Part shown: in pieces, positions 27,101 to 37,981 of the stretch
Layout of the letters: the number at the start of each line of letters is the position of its first letter
Position numbering within the stretch: the first letter of the stretch is position 1
Source of the DNA: Hypericum androsaemum
Lineage: Eukaryota > Streptophyta > Magnoliopsida > Malpighiales > Hypericaceae
Assembly (NCBI GenBank): GCA_963995505.1
Contig: OZ023184.1
Coordinates: forward strand, 496,001 to 560,000
Direction of reading: 5' to 3'
Length of the DNA stretch: 64,000 nt
The notes under the pieces: model-generated
Databases searched by the model: none
Told to the model about the DNA's origin: nothing
What the model saw: only the letters and a program-made list of their open reading frames with translations
Program-made: the position numbers and the translations under genes

Positions 27101-28928
27101 GCTTGTAGAAGCTCCAGGGCTTAACTTATATTGATGTCTTGTTCTGATGAATTCTGTTGCACGTAAGATAGGAGTTACAACCACATTTAATTTTCAGCAC
27201 ATTTTGGAAAATGAATTCACATGCTTATCACTCCTGTGAACAGATCTGTTCTATTTTTCTGGAGTGCACTTGTGCTGTTTGAAACTTTTACTCCGCTGAG
27301 AGAAAAAAGGACTAGTGGTGCTGACCATGTCGTGCAACTCTTTCCATGTTAATTTTGGTAACTTTTGGAATTAGCTTTTTTGCAGGTCATTGGGATTGAT
27401 TTACTTTCTCAGTCATTATTACCCGCTATTGTTGAGCTTGCTGAGGATAGACATTGGAGGGTTCGCCTTGCTATTATAGAATATATCCCTTTGTTGGCAA
27501 GTCAGTTGGGCGTTGGATTCTTTGATGATAAGCTTGGGGCACTTTGTATGCAGTGGCTACAGGATAAGGTATTTTTTCAGCCACGTGATGGCATCTCTTT
27601 TATAATTCAGCAGGCAAGGTGACAATATTGTAGCTTCTTCATTTATGCTGGAGAGTTTTCTTTGGTTGAAGTTCATGCTATATGCACTTTCTTGCAGGTG
27701 TATTCAATCCGAGATGCTGCTGCAAATAACATAAAGCGTCTGGCTGAAGAGTTTGGTCCGGAATGGGCAATGCAGCATATAATTCCACAGGTCTCCTTGC
27801 TGAGATCTTTCTAGTGCCTTTTGTGGATTTATTATTTTGATAAATGTTTTACAAACCAATATCTTATGCCTGGTGTCGAAATGCTGATTCCTGTCTTAGC
27901 GACTCTTCTCCACGGCATTATTTCATTTCGTCTTGTTTGGATGGATATAGCTTCCTAGTTTATGATGCAACCTATGGATTATTTTATCTTTACCTAATGG
28001 ATAATACGGCATTTTTATTTCTATTAATGATTATTTATAAATGGCAATAAAAAGCATTTGGACCTTTTTGTTAAAGTAGCCAAATGTTATGCGTAATTGT
28101 GTATTTAATTTAAAGATAAAAGGTGTCGGACTTGGCTTATATCACTTCCATAATCGGTGAATCATTCATGGGTTTGGTTCTTGACACATGGATTGTACAT
28201 TGTAGTTGCTATGTGGGAACATTTTGCATCTTCTGATTCACATTTATGAATGAATTCAAGTTGTACATTCCGGCATCTATGTGTTTGAGATCCCTTGATG
28301 TATGATGCTTTGTTATTCATATGGATTCCATATGCATCTCCAATCTCGCTTGATATCCCTGTCTTTTGTTGGCTAAAAAGACTAAAGCTTGTTACTTTCC
28401 CAGGTTTTGGAGATGATCAACAACCCACACTATTTGTATAGGATGACCATACTACGTGCTGTCTCACTTCTCGCCCCTGTAATGGGCTCGGATATTACCT
28501 GTTCTAAGCTGCTACCCGTGGTCATCAATGCATCAAAAGATAGGTACAGGCCGTGCAACTTGATACACAGCCAATAAGCTAGTTGTCGACGTTAAGCGGT
28601 TTCTGAATATTTGACTAAACCGTCTCAGGGTGCCAAACATCAAATTCAATGTTGCCAAGGTGCTGCAGTCCCTCATTCCTATAGTGGATCAATCTGTAAG
28701 TGACTAATTTCTTTCTTTTTGAAATTTGGGTAATGCTCATTATCATATCTCTTGCATCCTTCTTTCTCTGATGCGAACTTTCTTGTCTGCATAAATTTGA
28801 ACTGTCAGGTTGTGGAGAAAACAATCAGACCTTCCTTGGTCGAGCTGAGTGAAGATCCCGATGTTGATGTTCGATTCTTTGCCAACCAAGCACTTCAGTC
28901 AATTGACAACGTGATGATGTCTAGCTAG
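24196..28928 (+). CDS. PP2AA: Protein phosphatase 2A 65-kDa regulatory subunit A (HEAT-repeat scaffold), copy A
   Basis: Twelve coding exons: 24196-24588, 24735-24981, 25326-25438, 25834-25913, 26045-26186, 26517-26597, 26798-26902, 27386-27568, 27698-27790, 28404-28543, 28629-28695 and 28809-28928. The spliced length is 1,764 nt, giving 587 residues, the canonical plant PP2AA length, with every junction in phase and GT-AG. The product is a chain of about 15 HEAT repeats ([64 protein letters not shown]) that scaffolds PP2A catalytic and B subunits; Arabidopsis RCN1 is the reference member, acting in auxin, ABA and ethylene signalling. The ATG at 24196 is chosen by homology. Copy A differs from copy B at seven residues, all in exons 2-6, including RYMAANQ against RYMVANQ and AATGKV against AAAGKV. 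Confidence 0.96.
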
Positions 28929-30430
28929 GCTGGACTTCGAATGGATTAAATTCCAGCAGAAAAAAATGCATTTCCGTACTGACCAGGGATTATGGGCTTC
29001 AGGTAAAAATCTAGCACTGTTTGTTGTTTTAGTCTCTTTTCACGATGCAATTGGATCGATTAGCATTTTGTGTTTTGCATGTAGTGCTTCTGTTTGTATC
29101 TTTAAACACTCGAAAAAAATATCTTGAGAAATGGTCTCTATTTGCAGTATCTTGTAAGAATATCTTTGGCAAAATTTCACTGCAGTATTTTTGTTGGAGT
29201 CTTTTTTTTCATATTTTTCTACGATTATTTTATCAGAATATTTATTAGATTTCATTTTCCACATTTCCTTTTAATTTTTTGGATTTTTCATCGTGGACAA
29301 AAATGTCGATATCTGTTTGTACTGAAAATCTGTATACGGGTCAAATTTATTCATGGATAGTCACTTTCATTAGTTTCATGATCGACGAGCCCCGACGCGA
29401 CGGTGGCACCCACTTCCACGTGATCGCCATGTGAAGTTGGACAACTCTTGACAACTTTGAACTATATAGCCAATCCATGGGCCCGGATTAAGTACTGAGA
29501 TGGATCCATCCCATCGTACGGATCAAAGGGGATAAGACTTAAGAGTTTTGTCCATTGTAACAATTTTCAAACACGCGTACACCGTTTATTGTTTGGATTG
29601 AAATACACGCTTTTTTTAAATCAGATCAATAGTCCATATTTGTATCAATCCAGACAAAACATAACAGTCCGCACTCAATCCAAGGTGTCTATTTACATAG
29701 AATAATGAGTAACTGCATGGTGTCCACGAGTGGAAAACGACATTGTTGGCCTATGGTACCGTACAAACACCAGTGGGAGTCGAGGCACGTTTATTTGGAA
29801 ACGGTTGCTTATCTCCACTATATCCCCCCAACCACCATTTATATATATCGAGCATTTCTCAATAAATAAATATATATATCGAGCTGGCTACCGATAAATA
29901 ATCATCCAATACGATACGATTGTAACTTAATATTAGGTTAAAGTCGACTTAATATTTTGTAGTTTAACATATTTATACATGATTAATTATAGCTTAAAAA
30001 AGTCAATTCAGTGACATAAGTTACATTCGAAAATACCCCGTATTTCTTACAAAATCAAAAATCGAAAACATCATAAAATAAAAAATGAATTTTTTTTATT
30101 TATCAAATTTTTTCTGGCCCTCTCCTCATTTGGTTGGTCCTTGCAACCCCAACTAAACTTTTCTGGATATATGGTTCCCATTTGTGGCCCCATCTCATTA
30201 CGAAGTTATTGATAGTTCCGGCTATTAAATTTATTCCCTACACGTAAATAACCTAGAAATTAAAGTTTTCATTATTTTATATATGTATGGCCTGGCACAT
30301 TTATCTTGATAATTGTATCCGTAGTCTATGCCTACTCTATTTATTTATTTATTTATTTATTTTGATAAGTAAATTTTTGTAACCCGGTCACTCTCCACCC
30401 TACTCCACTTTTCCTTTATATCATCCGAGA
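28929..30430 (+). other. Region downstream of PP2A-A, no gene recognised
   Basis: PP2A-A 3'UTR followed by AT-rich spacer with an ATTT microsatellite (about 30337-30362). No open frame with family resemblance was seen. The stretch has an apparently base-identical counterpart at 54497-55998. Confidence 0.6.
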
Positions 30431-30513
30431 AAGTATGCCTATAAATATATGTGCGAGAGACTTGCACAACATCCTTGTAGTATTGTTAAACTAACGAAAG
30501 AAAAAGGTGGGAT

Positions 30514-31553
30514 ATGGAAGCATCCCAAGAAGAAGCTGACCTTTGTCTGGTACTAAGGTAAGAACATCTTCTACTTGTAGCTATAAGCTTAAGTGATCTG
30601 CTGTTCCAGGCCACTGGTTCCAGCCAAAGAAACTCCATCAATTTGTGAAGAAACAGAGAGCAATCCAGGGAAACGTTGTTCTTTATCCCTTTTACATGTT
30701 ATTTCTGGTTTAGTAATTTATGTTAGGGTTTCTGATATATTATGGGGTTGTTTTTCTTATTGTTTACTTTGAGCATGATTATTGATATAACTTTGTGTAC
30801 ATATTTGGGACAATAATAGGTGGTTTATGTGTTCCTCTGGCCTATCACCTAGTGAACACCTTTCTTTCTTAGCTATTTGAATTGTGGGTTAGCTTGAGGA
30901 TAGGTATAGGTGATGTATCACTCGACTACCTTCTAAGGGTCTAGTTTTTTTTGGGTGGAATTCTAATGGTTTAGTTGGTGGTGGAGTCTTGGTGCTTTGT
31001 AAACTGCTAATTTTCTTTTTTTAAAAATAAATAAAATCTCGCTATTTATTAAAAAAAATATCTGGGATATATATATATATATATAAACCCTGATAAAATT
31101 GATGATGGGAATTACGCATGAAACAAATAAGTGAGAAAAGGGATATGACTCCAGAAGTAGGAGTCTTGGTGCATTGTAAACTGCTAATTTTCTTTTTTTT
31201 ATAAATAAAATCTCGCTATTTATTAAAAAAAATACATGGGCTAACAATATAAACCCTGATAAAATTGATGATGGGAATTACGCATGAAACAAGTAAGTGA
31301 GAAAATGGATATGACTCAAGAAGTAGCTTGTCACTAAAACGTAGAGAGAAATAAAGTATTTATGAGCCGAAAGAGATATGCAATATCGAAGTATGCTAAT
31401 AGAGCCCTCTTTACTACTAGAATAGTGACTAACGACTTCCATTCACATGATACTTTAAATGCTCTTTTGCAGGAAGAGGCCACTAAGTTTGGAAGGGTTC
31501 AAATTCAGTGGGGACGACTCTTGTCCCAATTGAAAGGGATGAAAGGGGAGTGA
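30514..31553 (+). CDS. Tentative small gene, unknown function (copy A)
   Basis: A good TATA box (TATAAATATATG, about 30440) lies about 74 nt before ATG 30514. Exon 1 (30514-30557) reads MEASQEEADLCLVL and ends at AAG|GTAAGA. An acceptor at 30609 continues in frame with RPLVPAKETPSICEETESNP. A possible last exon begins after TTTTGCAG at about 31472 (EEATKFGRVQIQWG) and stops at 31553, running across the left edge of the 3.8-kb TIR element. The end of the middle exon is not determined and no family was recognised, so the structure is a suggestion. Copies of the same region lie at 37357-37981 (3' part only) and 56082-57096. Confidence 0.3.
30984..31330. repeat. About 176-bp tandem duplication around a TA microsatellite
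   Basis: GGAGTCTTGGTGCTTTGTAA near 30984 recurs as GGAGTCTTGGTGCATTGTAA near 31160, each followed by the same T-rich block and by AAACCCTGATAAAATTGATG. The first copy includes a TA run (about 31066-31084). The counterpart in copy B (56560-56905) has the same duplication with a longer TA run; the one at 37640-37760 has only one unit. Confidence 0.75.
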
Positions 31554-32009
31554 GAGGGTACTCTAGGTAATAAAAATATGGTTAGGTACAATATTGGACA
31601 ACTACTATTAACAAAGTCAATGTATAATTTAGGAATAAAATAATTATGGTAATAATTTAAAAGAAAAAATATACCAACCAATTACCCAAAAATCACGTAA
31701 AAGCACTAATTCATTATTCCCAGAGGCCCAAAAAAAAAACCGTAAACAATTCAGCCAAGCAAAAAAGGCCAAGAACCATAATCCTTCAACATCCATGGCT
31801 AAAGTTATTGATAATGAGAAAACCGAAGAAGAAAACGTGAACGAATGATGAACTTGACATTTTGTTATAAATTTTGAACTTGGCATGTTGTTATCAACTA
31901 TGACATGGAAATATTTGTATCCTTGTACTCGGATATTACTATCCTTCCTCTATGATATTGGTTTTCGTCTTCTATGATATTTGTTTCCTTCTTCTATGAT
32001 ATTAGTATT

Positions 32010-33806
32010 TGTTGAAGTATAAAATTGGTGCTTCGGGTTGTACCCACTTATTTCTGGGTTCGCATTGAGCAACCCATGTTCGGGTTGATCGAACCGCTTG
32101 GTCCACTTCAATGCGGGAGGCGGTATACCGCCTTGTTGGTGCGAGCGGGTGGATGGCGCCGGTTTGGGAACCCAGGCAGTAGGCACATACTGCCTAGAGG
32201 CCTACGGGCGATAAGGTGAAGCCCGCTTGAAGGGCTCACGCGGTCGATGAACGGGGGCATGCTTGGACTTTATAAGTGGGAGCCCGGTTCGGTCCGCTTC
32301 CCGCTCGCCTGGCTGGCACTCCTCGGTAAAATGATCGTAACATTCTATCCGGAGCTCGGATTGAGACGATTCAAGTTGCTGTGCGAAGCCAAGACATAGA
32401 TCTACGACTTTGTAGTTTGTGATATCTTCGTATTCGGGGTGGAAGTAGGTCAAAAATTCGGGTCAAGGCAGGAGGCCGGAAGGTGCTTTGACCTACAAGG
32501 CGGGAGGCCGGATGGTTGCTTCGACCTACAAGGTGGAAGCCCGAATGGTCGCTTTGGCCTTCGAGGTGGGAGCCCGGATGTCGCTTTGGCCTTCAAGGTG
32601 GGAGGCCGAAAGGTGCTTTGACCTACAAGGTGGGAGGCCGGATGGTTGCTTCGACCTACAAGGCAGAAGCCCGGATGGTCGCTTTGGTCTTTGAAGCAGG
32701 AGCCCGGATTGTTGCTTTGACCTACAAAGCAAGAGCCCAGATGGTCACTTTGACCTACAAGGCGGGAGCCCGGATGGTCATTTTAACCTTCGAGGCAGGA
32801 GCCCAGAGGTCGTTTTGACCTTTGAAGTATCCAGGTGGACGTCTCGGCTCGTGAAGTGGGATGTCCGGTTGGATGCCTCGGTACGTGAAGTGATATGTCC
32901 GAGTGTTAAAGTGAAAAATTCATACTTCGGATGTGTAGCAAAGGTGTTCGTATCTGGGTTCGTGCACGGGAATCCATGTTCGGGTTGGTGTGTCCGTCCG
33001 GATTGGACCGCTCGATGGTCGCCCGAGTCTGCGTTGTACTTCAAGGCGATCGGCGGTAGGCCCTTACTGCCTTGGCTGGTGGGCGGTAGGCCTTTGCTGC
33101 CTTGACTTGTGGGCGGTAAGCACGAGCCGCCTAGGACTGATGGGTGGTAGGTACATGCCGCCTAGGGTCTGTAGGGCGGTAGACACGGACCGCTTAGGAC
33201 CTGCGGGCGGAAGAAGGAAGCTTGTTTAGGGGCTCGGGCGGTAAGGTGAAGCTCGCTTAGAGGGCTCATGCGATCGGTATCCGGAAGATTATTTGGTCTA
33301 TATAGGCGGAAGGTTTGGGCTTTTTTGAGTTCACTTCGGGCTTAAGGACGGTAAGTTATTTCAGCGTTGACGGGCCTAAGACAAGCTTTTGCATGGAAAG
33401 TTTGAGAGGATCAGGTCAGCTTATATTTTTCTAAGTAGAGCCGGGATTTTCGAGATTCCAATAAGATTTTGGGACACAGTTGCTTGGTCGACATGACCGG
33501 CATATTCCTAATCGAAGACGAGATCTGTTCATATGAGGAAGACGGTTTATATTTTCCTATTCTAAGCCGGGTTTTCTTGCACGGGAAGGATGGAGCTAGG
33601 TCAAGACGTGCTATATAAAGGGAGCTCGGGCAACGGAGACGAACATCCACAACACAACACACTACTTTACTTATCTTGTATCGCTTTTCCTTTCCGTATC
33701 CTAGCGTAGCCCGTAGCCTAGCTCTAGCTTTAGCATAGTATAAACCGACCTTGGGACGACCACTCCAGATCCGTCTCGCGTTACTTGTTCACTTATTCCC
33801 ATAACA
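32010..33806 (+). mobile_element. Solo LTR (1,797 bp) inserted in the minisatellite
   Basis: The segment begins TGTTGAAGTATAAAATTGG, ends TTATTCCCATAACA, and is flanked by the 5-bp direct repeat GTATT (32005-32009 and 33807-33811). TG...CA ends and a 5-bp duplication are diagnostic of an LTR. No internal domain is present, so it is a solo LTR left by LTR-LTR recombination. GC content is higher than in surrounding DNA. A TATA box (CTATATAAAG, about 33611) near the right end suggests plus orientation. Superfamily cannot be decided; the length fits Ty3/gypsy. Confidence 0.87.
32470..32830. repeat. Minisatellite of about 36 bp within the solo LTR
   Basis: About ten degenerate units built around GACCTACAAGGCGGGAGGCC and GGATGGTTGCTT lie head-to-tail inside the U3-like part of the LTR. 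Open frames in this area merely reflect the periodicity. Confidence 0.8.
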
Positions 33807-34782
33807 GTATTCTTTCACTCTGATATTGGTTTTCTTCTTCTATGATATTGGTTTCCTTCTTATCTGATATTGGTGCCCATCAACTCTGACATTGGTTTCC
33901 TTCCTTATGTGATATTGGTTTCCTACCTATCAGATATTGGTGACCTTTTTAACTGATATTGGTATCCTTCTACTCTGATATTAGTTTACTGCTTTTATGA
34001 TATTGGTTTCCTTCTTATCTGATATTGGGGTCCTTCAACTCCGATATTAGTTTTCTTCTTCTGTGATATTGGTGACATTCTTCTTTGATATTGGTTTCCT
34101 TCTTCATATTGGTATCCTTTCACTTTGATATTGATATTATTGGTTTCCTTCTGATCTGATATTGGGGTCCTTCATCTCCGATATTGGTTTTCTTCTTCTG
34201 TGATATTGGTGACATTCTTCTTTGATATTGGTTTCCTTCTTCATATTGGTATCCTTTCACTTTGATATTGATATTCTTCAACTCTGATTTTGGTTTATTG
34301 TTACGCATATCTTCTATGATACTGATTTCCTTCTTGTATGATATTGGGTGGGTTGTATTCTGTTATGGTGTTAAATAGTATTAGCAGCAATAAAGCTAAA
34401 CTCTATTTTTATACCTAGGGTTTTTCATAAGATTTTAACTTGATAGAATTTAAATGAGAACAAACGTATGAGGAATTTAAAACTAGGAATTATAAATATG
34501 TTCATATTTTTATGTTAGAAATCAATTTATCAAAAAAATTAGTTCGCTATACAAATTAGTTTCGAGGACATTAGCGGCTGCTTCGCTCATTTTAATCTAC
34601 TTTCATGCATGTGCAAATAAATCACTGTTAAGCCCCATAATCTTATTCACTTTTTTGTTTATTTTTTGGCCTACATGCTTACCCAATTATTTAATTATTT
34701 AAGTTTATGATCAGACAAAAAATTGGAACATATGGCCAATGTGTAAATTACGTGGGTTAAATGTGTGTTACAGGAGTCATCA

Positions 34783-35130
34783 ATGGCAAATCCACAAGAG
34801 GCAGACTGGTTGAAGTACTCCTTCTGGCCTGACCCTGACAACCAGGATCATCATGGGTAGTATCAAATTAAAATTGACACTTCAAAAGAAAACCCAATTT
34901 TATTTGTGTGTTACAGACACCATCATCTCATCTTCGGATCGGTGGCTTCCACTCTCCTCTCCAAGTACTCCGGCCATGAGAGGAGTTTAAACCCAATTAA
35001 GGAACGGAAGGAGGCGAAGTTTTTAGGATTTTTTTTAATTCTTATTCTTAATGGAAACAGTAAGTAGAGAGAGGGAGGCGAAGCTTTTAGGGGTTTTGTT
35101 TTTTATAGCCAAAAGCAAAAAACCTGGAGA
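34783..35130 (+). other. Possible captured gene fragment inside the TIR element
   Basis: ATG at 34783 begins a 25-codon frame MANPQEADWLKYSFWPDPDN ending at TAG 34860. It is preceded by TGTGTTACAG, which resembles a splice acceptor. A second TGTGTTACAG at about 34908 precedes a codon-like stretch (SVASTLLSKYSGHERSLNP). The first frame recalls MEASQEEADL of the tentative gene at 30514. MULE-type elements often carry host gene pieces, but no source gene was recognised. Confidence 0.25.
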
Positions 35131-35310
35131 GAAATTAGGGGATGGTATTATGTCAAGGAGGATGGGTAAAAATACTAGTGTACCCTCAAATGATAATGAC
35201 CGTCAGATTTGAACATAAATTTTAAAAATCAAATCTTATAGCCCATATTTAGTCCATACCATGGGGATGACTTTTATGTAGTCCCCACTGAATCCAAATC
35301 CGATTTGGAA

Positions 35311-36813
35311 TACTCATTTGAGCAAGAAACTATGGGTAAATATATTAATCAAGGATGCCGCATTTGAGGGTTACATGGAGCCTCGACCTCGGACCTTCAT
35401 AGCGACTGAGAATATTGTCCTTGAGTATTAATATGAGGCAACGCAAAGATAAGATGGTCCATGATGGACAATGCATTATGATGAAATATTAGAGTTGATG
35501 TATTTTGTTCGAACTCAAAAACTCTAATTCTTTCGTAATTTGTTTAAAATTTCATAAATATTTGCTTTCTAGATTCAATTAGAGTCTAGGACTTTTCAAC
35601 ATAGTTGATCCAAATCAGACTCTTCATTACAACTTAACAAACATCAATTCCCTTATTCTGATCCATATGTATTCTCACTCTTAATATGTTCAAATTGTGG
35701 CCTTACCTTACTTACCTACGGAAAGGCTTCTTTTGAAATAATTTCCTCATCTTCTGATCCAAAATTGTGAGTAATTTACATAGGGATGACACATTTTTGT
35801 ATAGTAAATTTATTAACAATTTTAGCAATCTTGATTTAGTAATTTGTGGGATCTCATATATTCCTCTCTTCCAACTCGTTATCTCATCTTCCGTTTTAGA
35901 AAATTGTGCTACAAATTTTAATGAGAAACGTCGATTCATTAAATTTCCATCTAAATTGGTCCCTGATTCTTAACAGGACATCGAGCTAAGAGCAAAGGGA
36001 AGTTACAATGTGAATCTTATCAACTCATTCTCATAACTTAGAATTCCAATTGAAGTTACATTGACCAAGTGTTACAAAATTTCAAAGAAAAACGTCAATT
36101 AATTAAATTTTTACCTTCCTCAATCCTTATATAACTCCTCAAGCCCATCACTTTATTCCTACACATTCAAATCCAGACAACTCCTCGCTCTCCTATTCTA
36201 CTCAGACAACGAAATCTATTTTTCACCATATTTTTATAGCCATGTCAATTATGAAAGCTCAAGCAATAACTATGCCCCTACTACTAATAGCAATTACATG
36301 TATGGTCACTTCCATTAATTCAACAGCTTTCTTGTAACAGCTAGTCTAAAGCCACCCGCATCTCATAGTCATTCTTCTTTCCAATAGACTAAAGTCTATT
36401 AGCATTAATGTAAAAAAGAATTTGTTATAATTAACGTTCAGTTTAAGAGTCAATTATCTTACTTATGTATGTATATATACTTTTAGACTGAGTAAATTTC
36501 AAGACGACAGTCGAGGTAAAAAGCCTTACCCAAATCCCTTTCCTATTTTGATGAAAGGGCCTATCATATATGGACTATTTTGGGTTTCATGGTCTCCAAC
36601 GCTGCGAACAAGATGACGAGCAATGCTGGTGGCCTAAAACGATAATTAAGAAGAAACTTACACGAACAAACAACCTCGTCCATTAAGAACATAACGAATC
36701 CTTTTTTTCCTCTGCTAGGGTTTACTCTCTCTCCTAGAGATAATTCCCTTTTCAGGGTTTCCAGCCATTTTTTCTTTCACGTCCCATTGTTCTCAAATCT
36801 CCATTCGAGAACG
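35311..36813. repeat. Module C, copy 1
   Basis: Unit repeated three times in the window (here, 37982-39028 with 39801-39942, and 57088-58592). It contains a promoter-like segment and the start of a small secreted-protein gene (ATG 36242, stop 36335-36337), then sequence shared only with copy 3 (about 36449-36790) leading into LINE DNA. Other open frames in the module are not conserved as proteins and are not called. Confidence 0.85.
36242..36337 (+). pseudogene. Signal-peptide stub of small secreted protein gene (module C copy 1)
   Basis: A 31-codon frame starts MSIMKAQAITMPLLLIAITC and has the basic-hydrophobic pattern of a signal peptide. It ends at TAA just after STAFL. The cysteine-rich part found behind the equivalent sequence at 39029-39434 is absent here, replaced by CCACCCGC-type sequence after the TCTAGAG boundary. 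Confidence 0.45.
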
Positions 36814-37356
36814 AGGATATTCTGTAAGTTTGTTGTCGTATTCGCTATATCATATAGATGTGGAGGTGATGGACTCTTTCGAGTGGAGGTTTACAGATTT
36901 CTACGGGTGGCCGAATACGGAAGACAGACATCAGTCTTGGAACTTACTTTGTCATTTGTAGGGTAGATATGTCCTCCCTTAGTTGTGCGGAAGTGACTTC
37001 AATGAGCTATGGTCTAACATGGAAAAAAGAGGGGGTAATCTTGTTCCCCAGCCGTGGTTAGATGATTTTCAGGAGGCGGTCCATTCCTGTGGATTCAGTG
37101 AAGGTCGACAGACAGGGTTATAGTTTACTTGGACTAACTGCCAGAAAGGTTATGATCATAAAGAATGTAAGTTGCATAGGGCCTTTGCCACAGCTGCATG
37201 GTTTGAGCTATACCCGCACTCTTGGGTAGAAGCTAGGCCTCAGTTGGGATCAGATCATTCTCCACTGGTATGCTCCCTGCTGATCGAGGAATCAAGACTG
37301 GTTAAACGATGTTTTTGGTATGAACAAATGTGGAAGAGGCATGCTGATATTAAAAA
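36814..37356 (+). mobile_element. LINE family 2, 5' endonuclease fragment
   Basis: Encodes pieces of a LINE endonuclease domain (DFNELWSNMEKRGGNLVP, FTWTNCQKGYDH, LGSDHSPLVCSLL) with in-frame stops. The fragment ends abruptly at 37356, where it is joined to sequence from the tentative small-gene region (30674 onward). This family differs from the full-length LINE at 13076. Confidence 0.8.
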
Positions 37357-37718
37357 CGTTGTTCTTTATCCCTTTTACATGTTATTTCTGGTTTAGTAAT
37401 TATGTTAGGGTTTCTGATATATTATGGAGTTGTTTGTTTTTTTTGTTATTGTTTACTTTCAGCATGATTATTGATATAACTCTGTGTACATATTTAGGAT
37501 AATAATAGGTGGTTTATGCGTTCCTCTGGCCTATAGCCTAGTGAACACCTTTCTTAACTATTCGGATTGTGGTTACCTTGAAAATAGGTATAGGTGATGT
37601 ACCATTCTACTACCTTCTAAGGATTTAGTCGGTGGTGGGGTCTTGGTGCTTTGTAAACTGCTAATTTTCTTTTTTTTTTTAAATAAAATCTCGCTATTTA
37701 TTTAAAAAAATGTCTAGG

Positions 37719-37761
<43 letters not shown>

Positions 37762-37981
37762 GAATTACACATGAAACAAATAAGTGAGAAAAGGGATATG
37801 ACTCAACAAGTAGCTTATCACTAAAATGTAGAGAGAGAAATAAAGCATTTATGAGCCGAAAGGGATATGCAATATCGAAGTATGCTAATAGAGCCCTCTA
37901 TTACCACTAGAATAGTGACTAACGGCTTCCATTCACATGATACTTTAAATGCTCTTTTGCAGGAAGAGGCCACTAAATTTG
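37357..37981. repeat. Second copy of the 30674-31494 region (internal tandem duplication)
   Basis: From CGTTGTTCTTTATCCC the sequence follows 30674 onward but with only one unit of the 176-bp duplication, a longer TA microsatellite (about 37720-37758) and no 3.8-kb TIR element: GGCCACTAAATTTGGAATAC runs directly into module C. It is an empty site for the TIR insertion. Confidence 0.85.

Larger units (their letters stand above)
31927..34365. repeat. Minisatellite array of about 21-23-bp units, split by a solo LTR
   Basis: Degenerate units of the form GATATTGGTTTCCTTCTTCT occur at about 31927-32009 and, after the inserted LTR, at about 33813-34365, roughly 25 or more copies. Within the right part a block of about 95 bp (from GATATTGGGGTCCTTCA) is itself duplicated. 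Units vary in length, and spacers are not unique sequences. Confidence 0.85.
31495..35301. mobile_element. 3.8-kb non-autonomous MULE-like TIR element with minisatellites
   Basis: The termini are inverted repeats: the left end reads TTCAAATTCAGTGGGGAC and the right end, reverse-complemented, TTTGGATTCAGTGGGGAC. The flanks carry a 9-bp target duplication with one change in each copy (AGTTTGGAA at 31486-31494, GATTTGGAA at 35302-35310). The paralogous sites at about 37976 and 57083 are empty and read AATTTGGAA once. The interior has minisatellite DNA, a nested solo LTR (32010-33806) and no transposase. The element shares terminal GTGGGGAC sequence and the CCAATATCA minisatellite core with the 296-bp element at 12401-12696. 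Confidence 0.8.

Noticed and set aside
33813..34365. Regularly spaced repeats resembling a CRISPR array
   Set aside because: Units are degenerate 21-23-bp minisatellite copies without unique spacers, in a plant nuclear context.
31488..35310. Interpretation as a deletion of about 3.8 kb between TTTGGAA microhomologies in two paralogues
   Set aside because: The segment has matching terminal inverted repeats and a 9-bp target duplication, so insertion in copy A is simpler.
35712..35973. Short frames repeated in all three module C copies (for example minus 35939-35712 and plus 35767-35973)
   Set aside because: They overlap on both strands, are low-complexity AT-rich, and are repeated only because the module is duplicated. 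No domain or codon constraint was seen.
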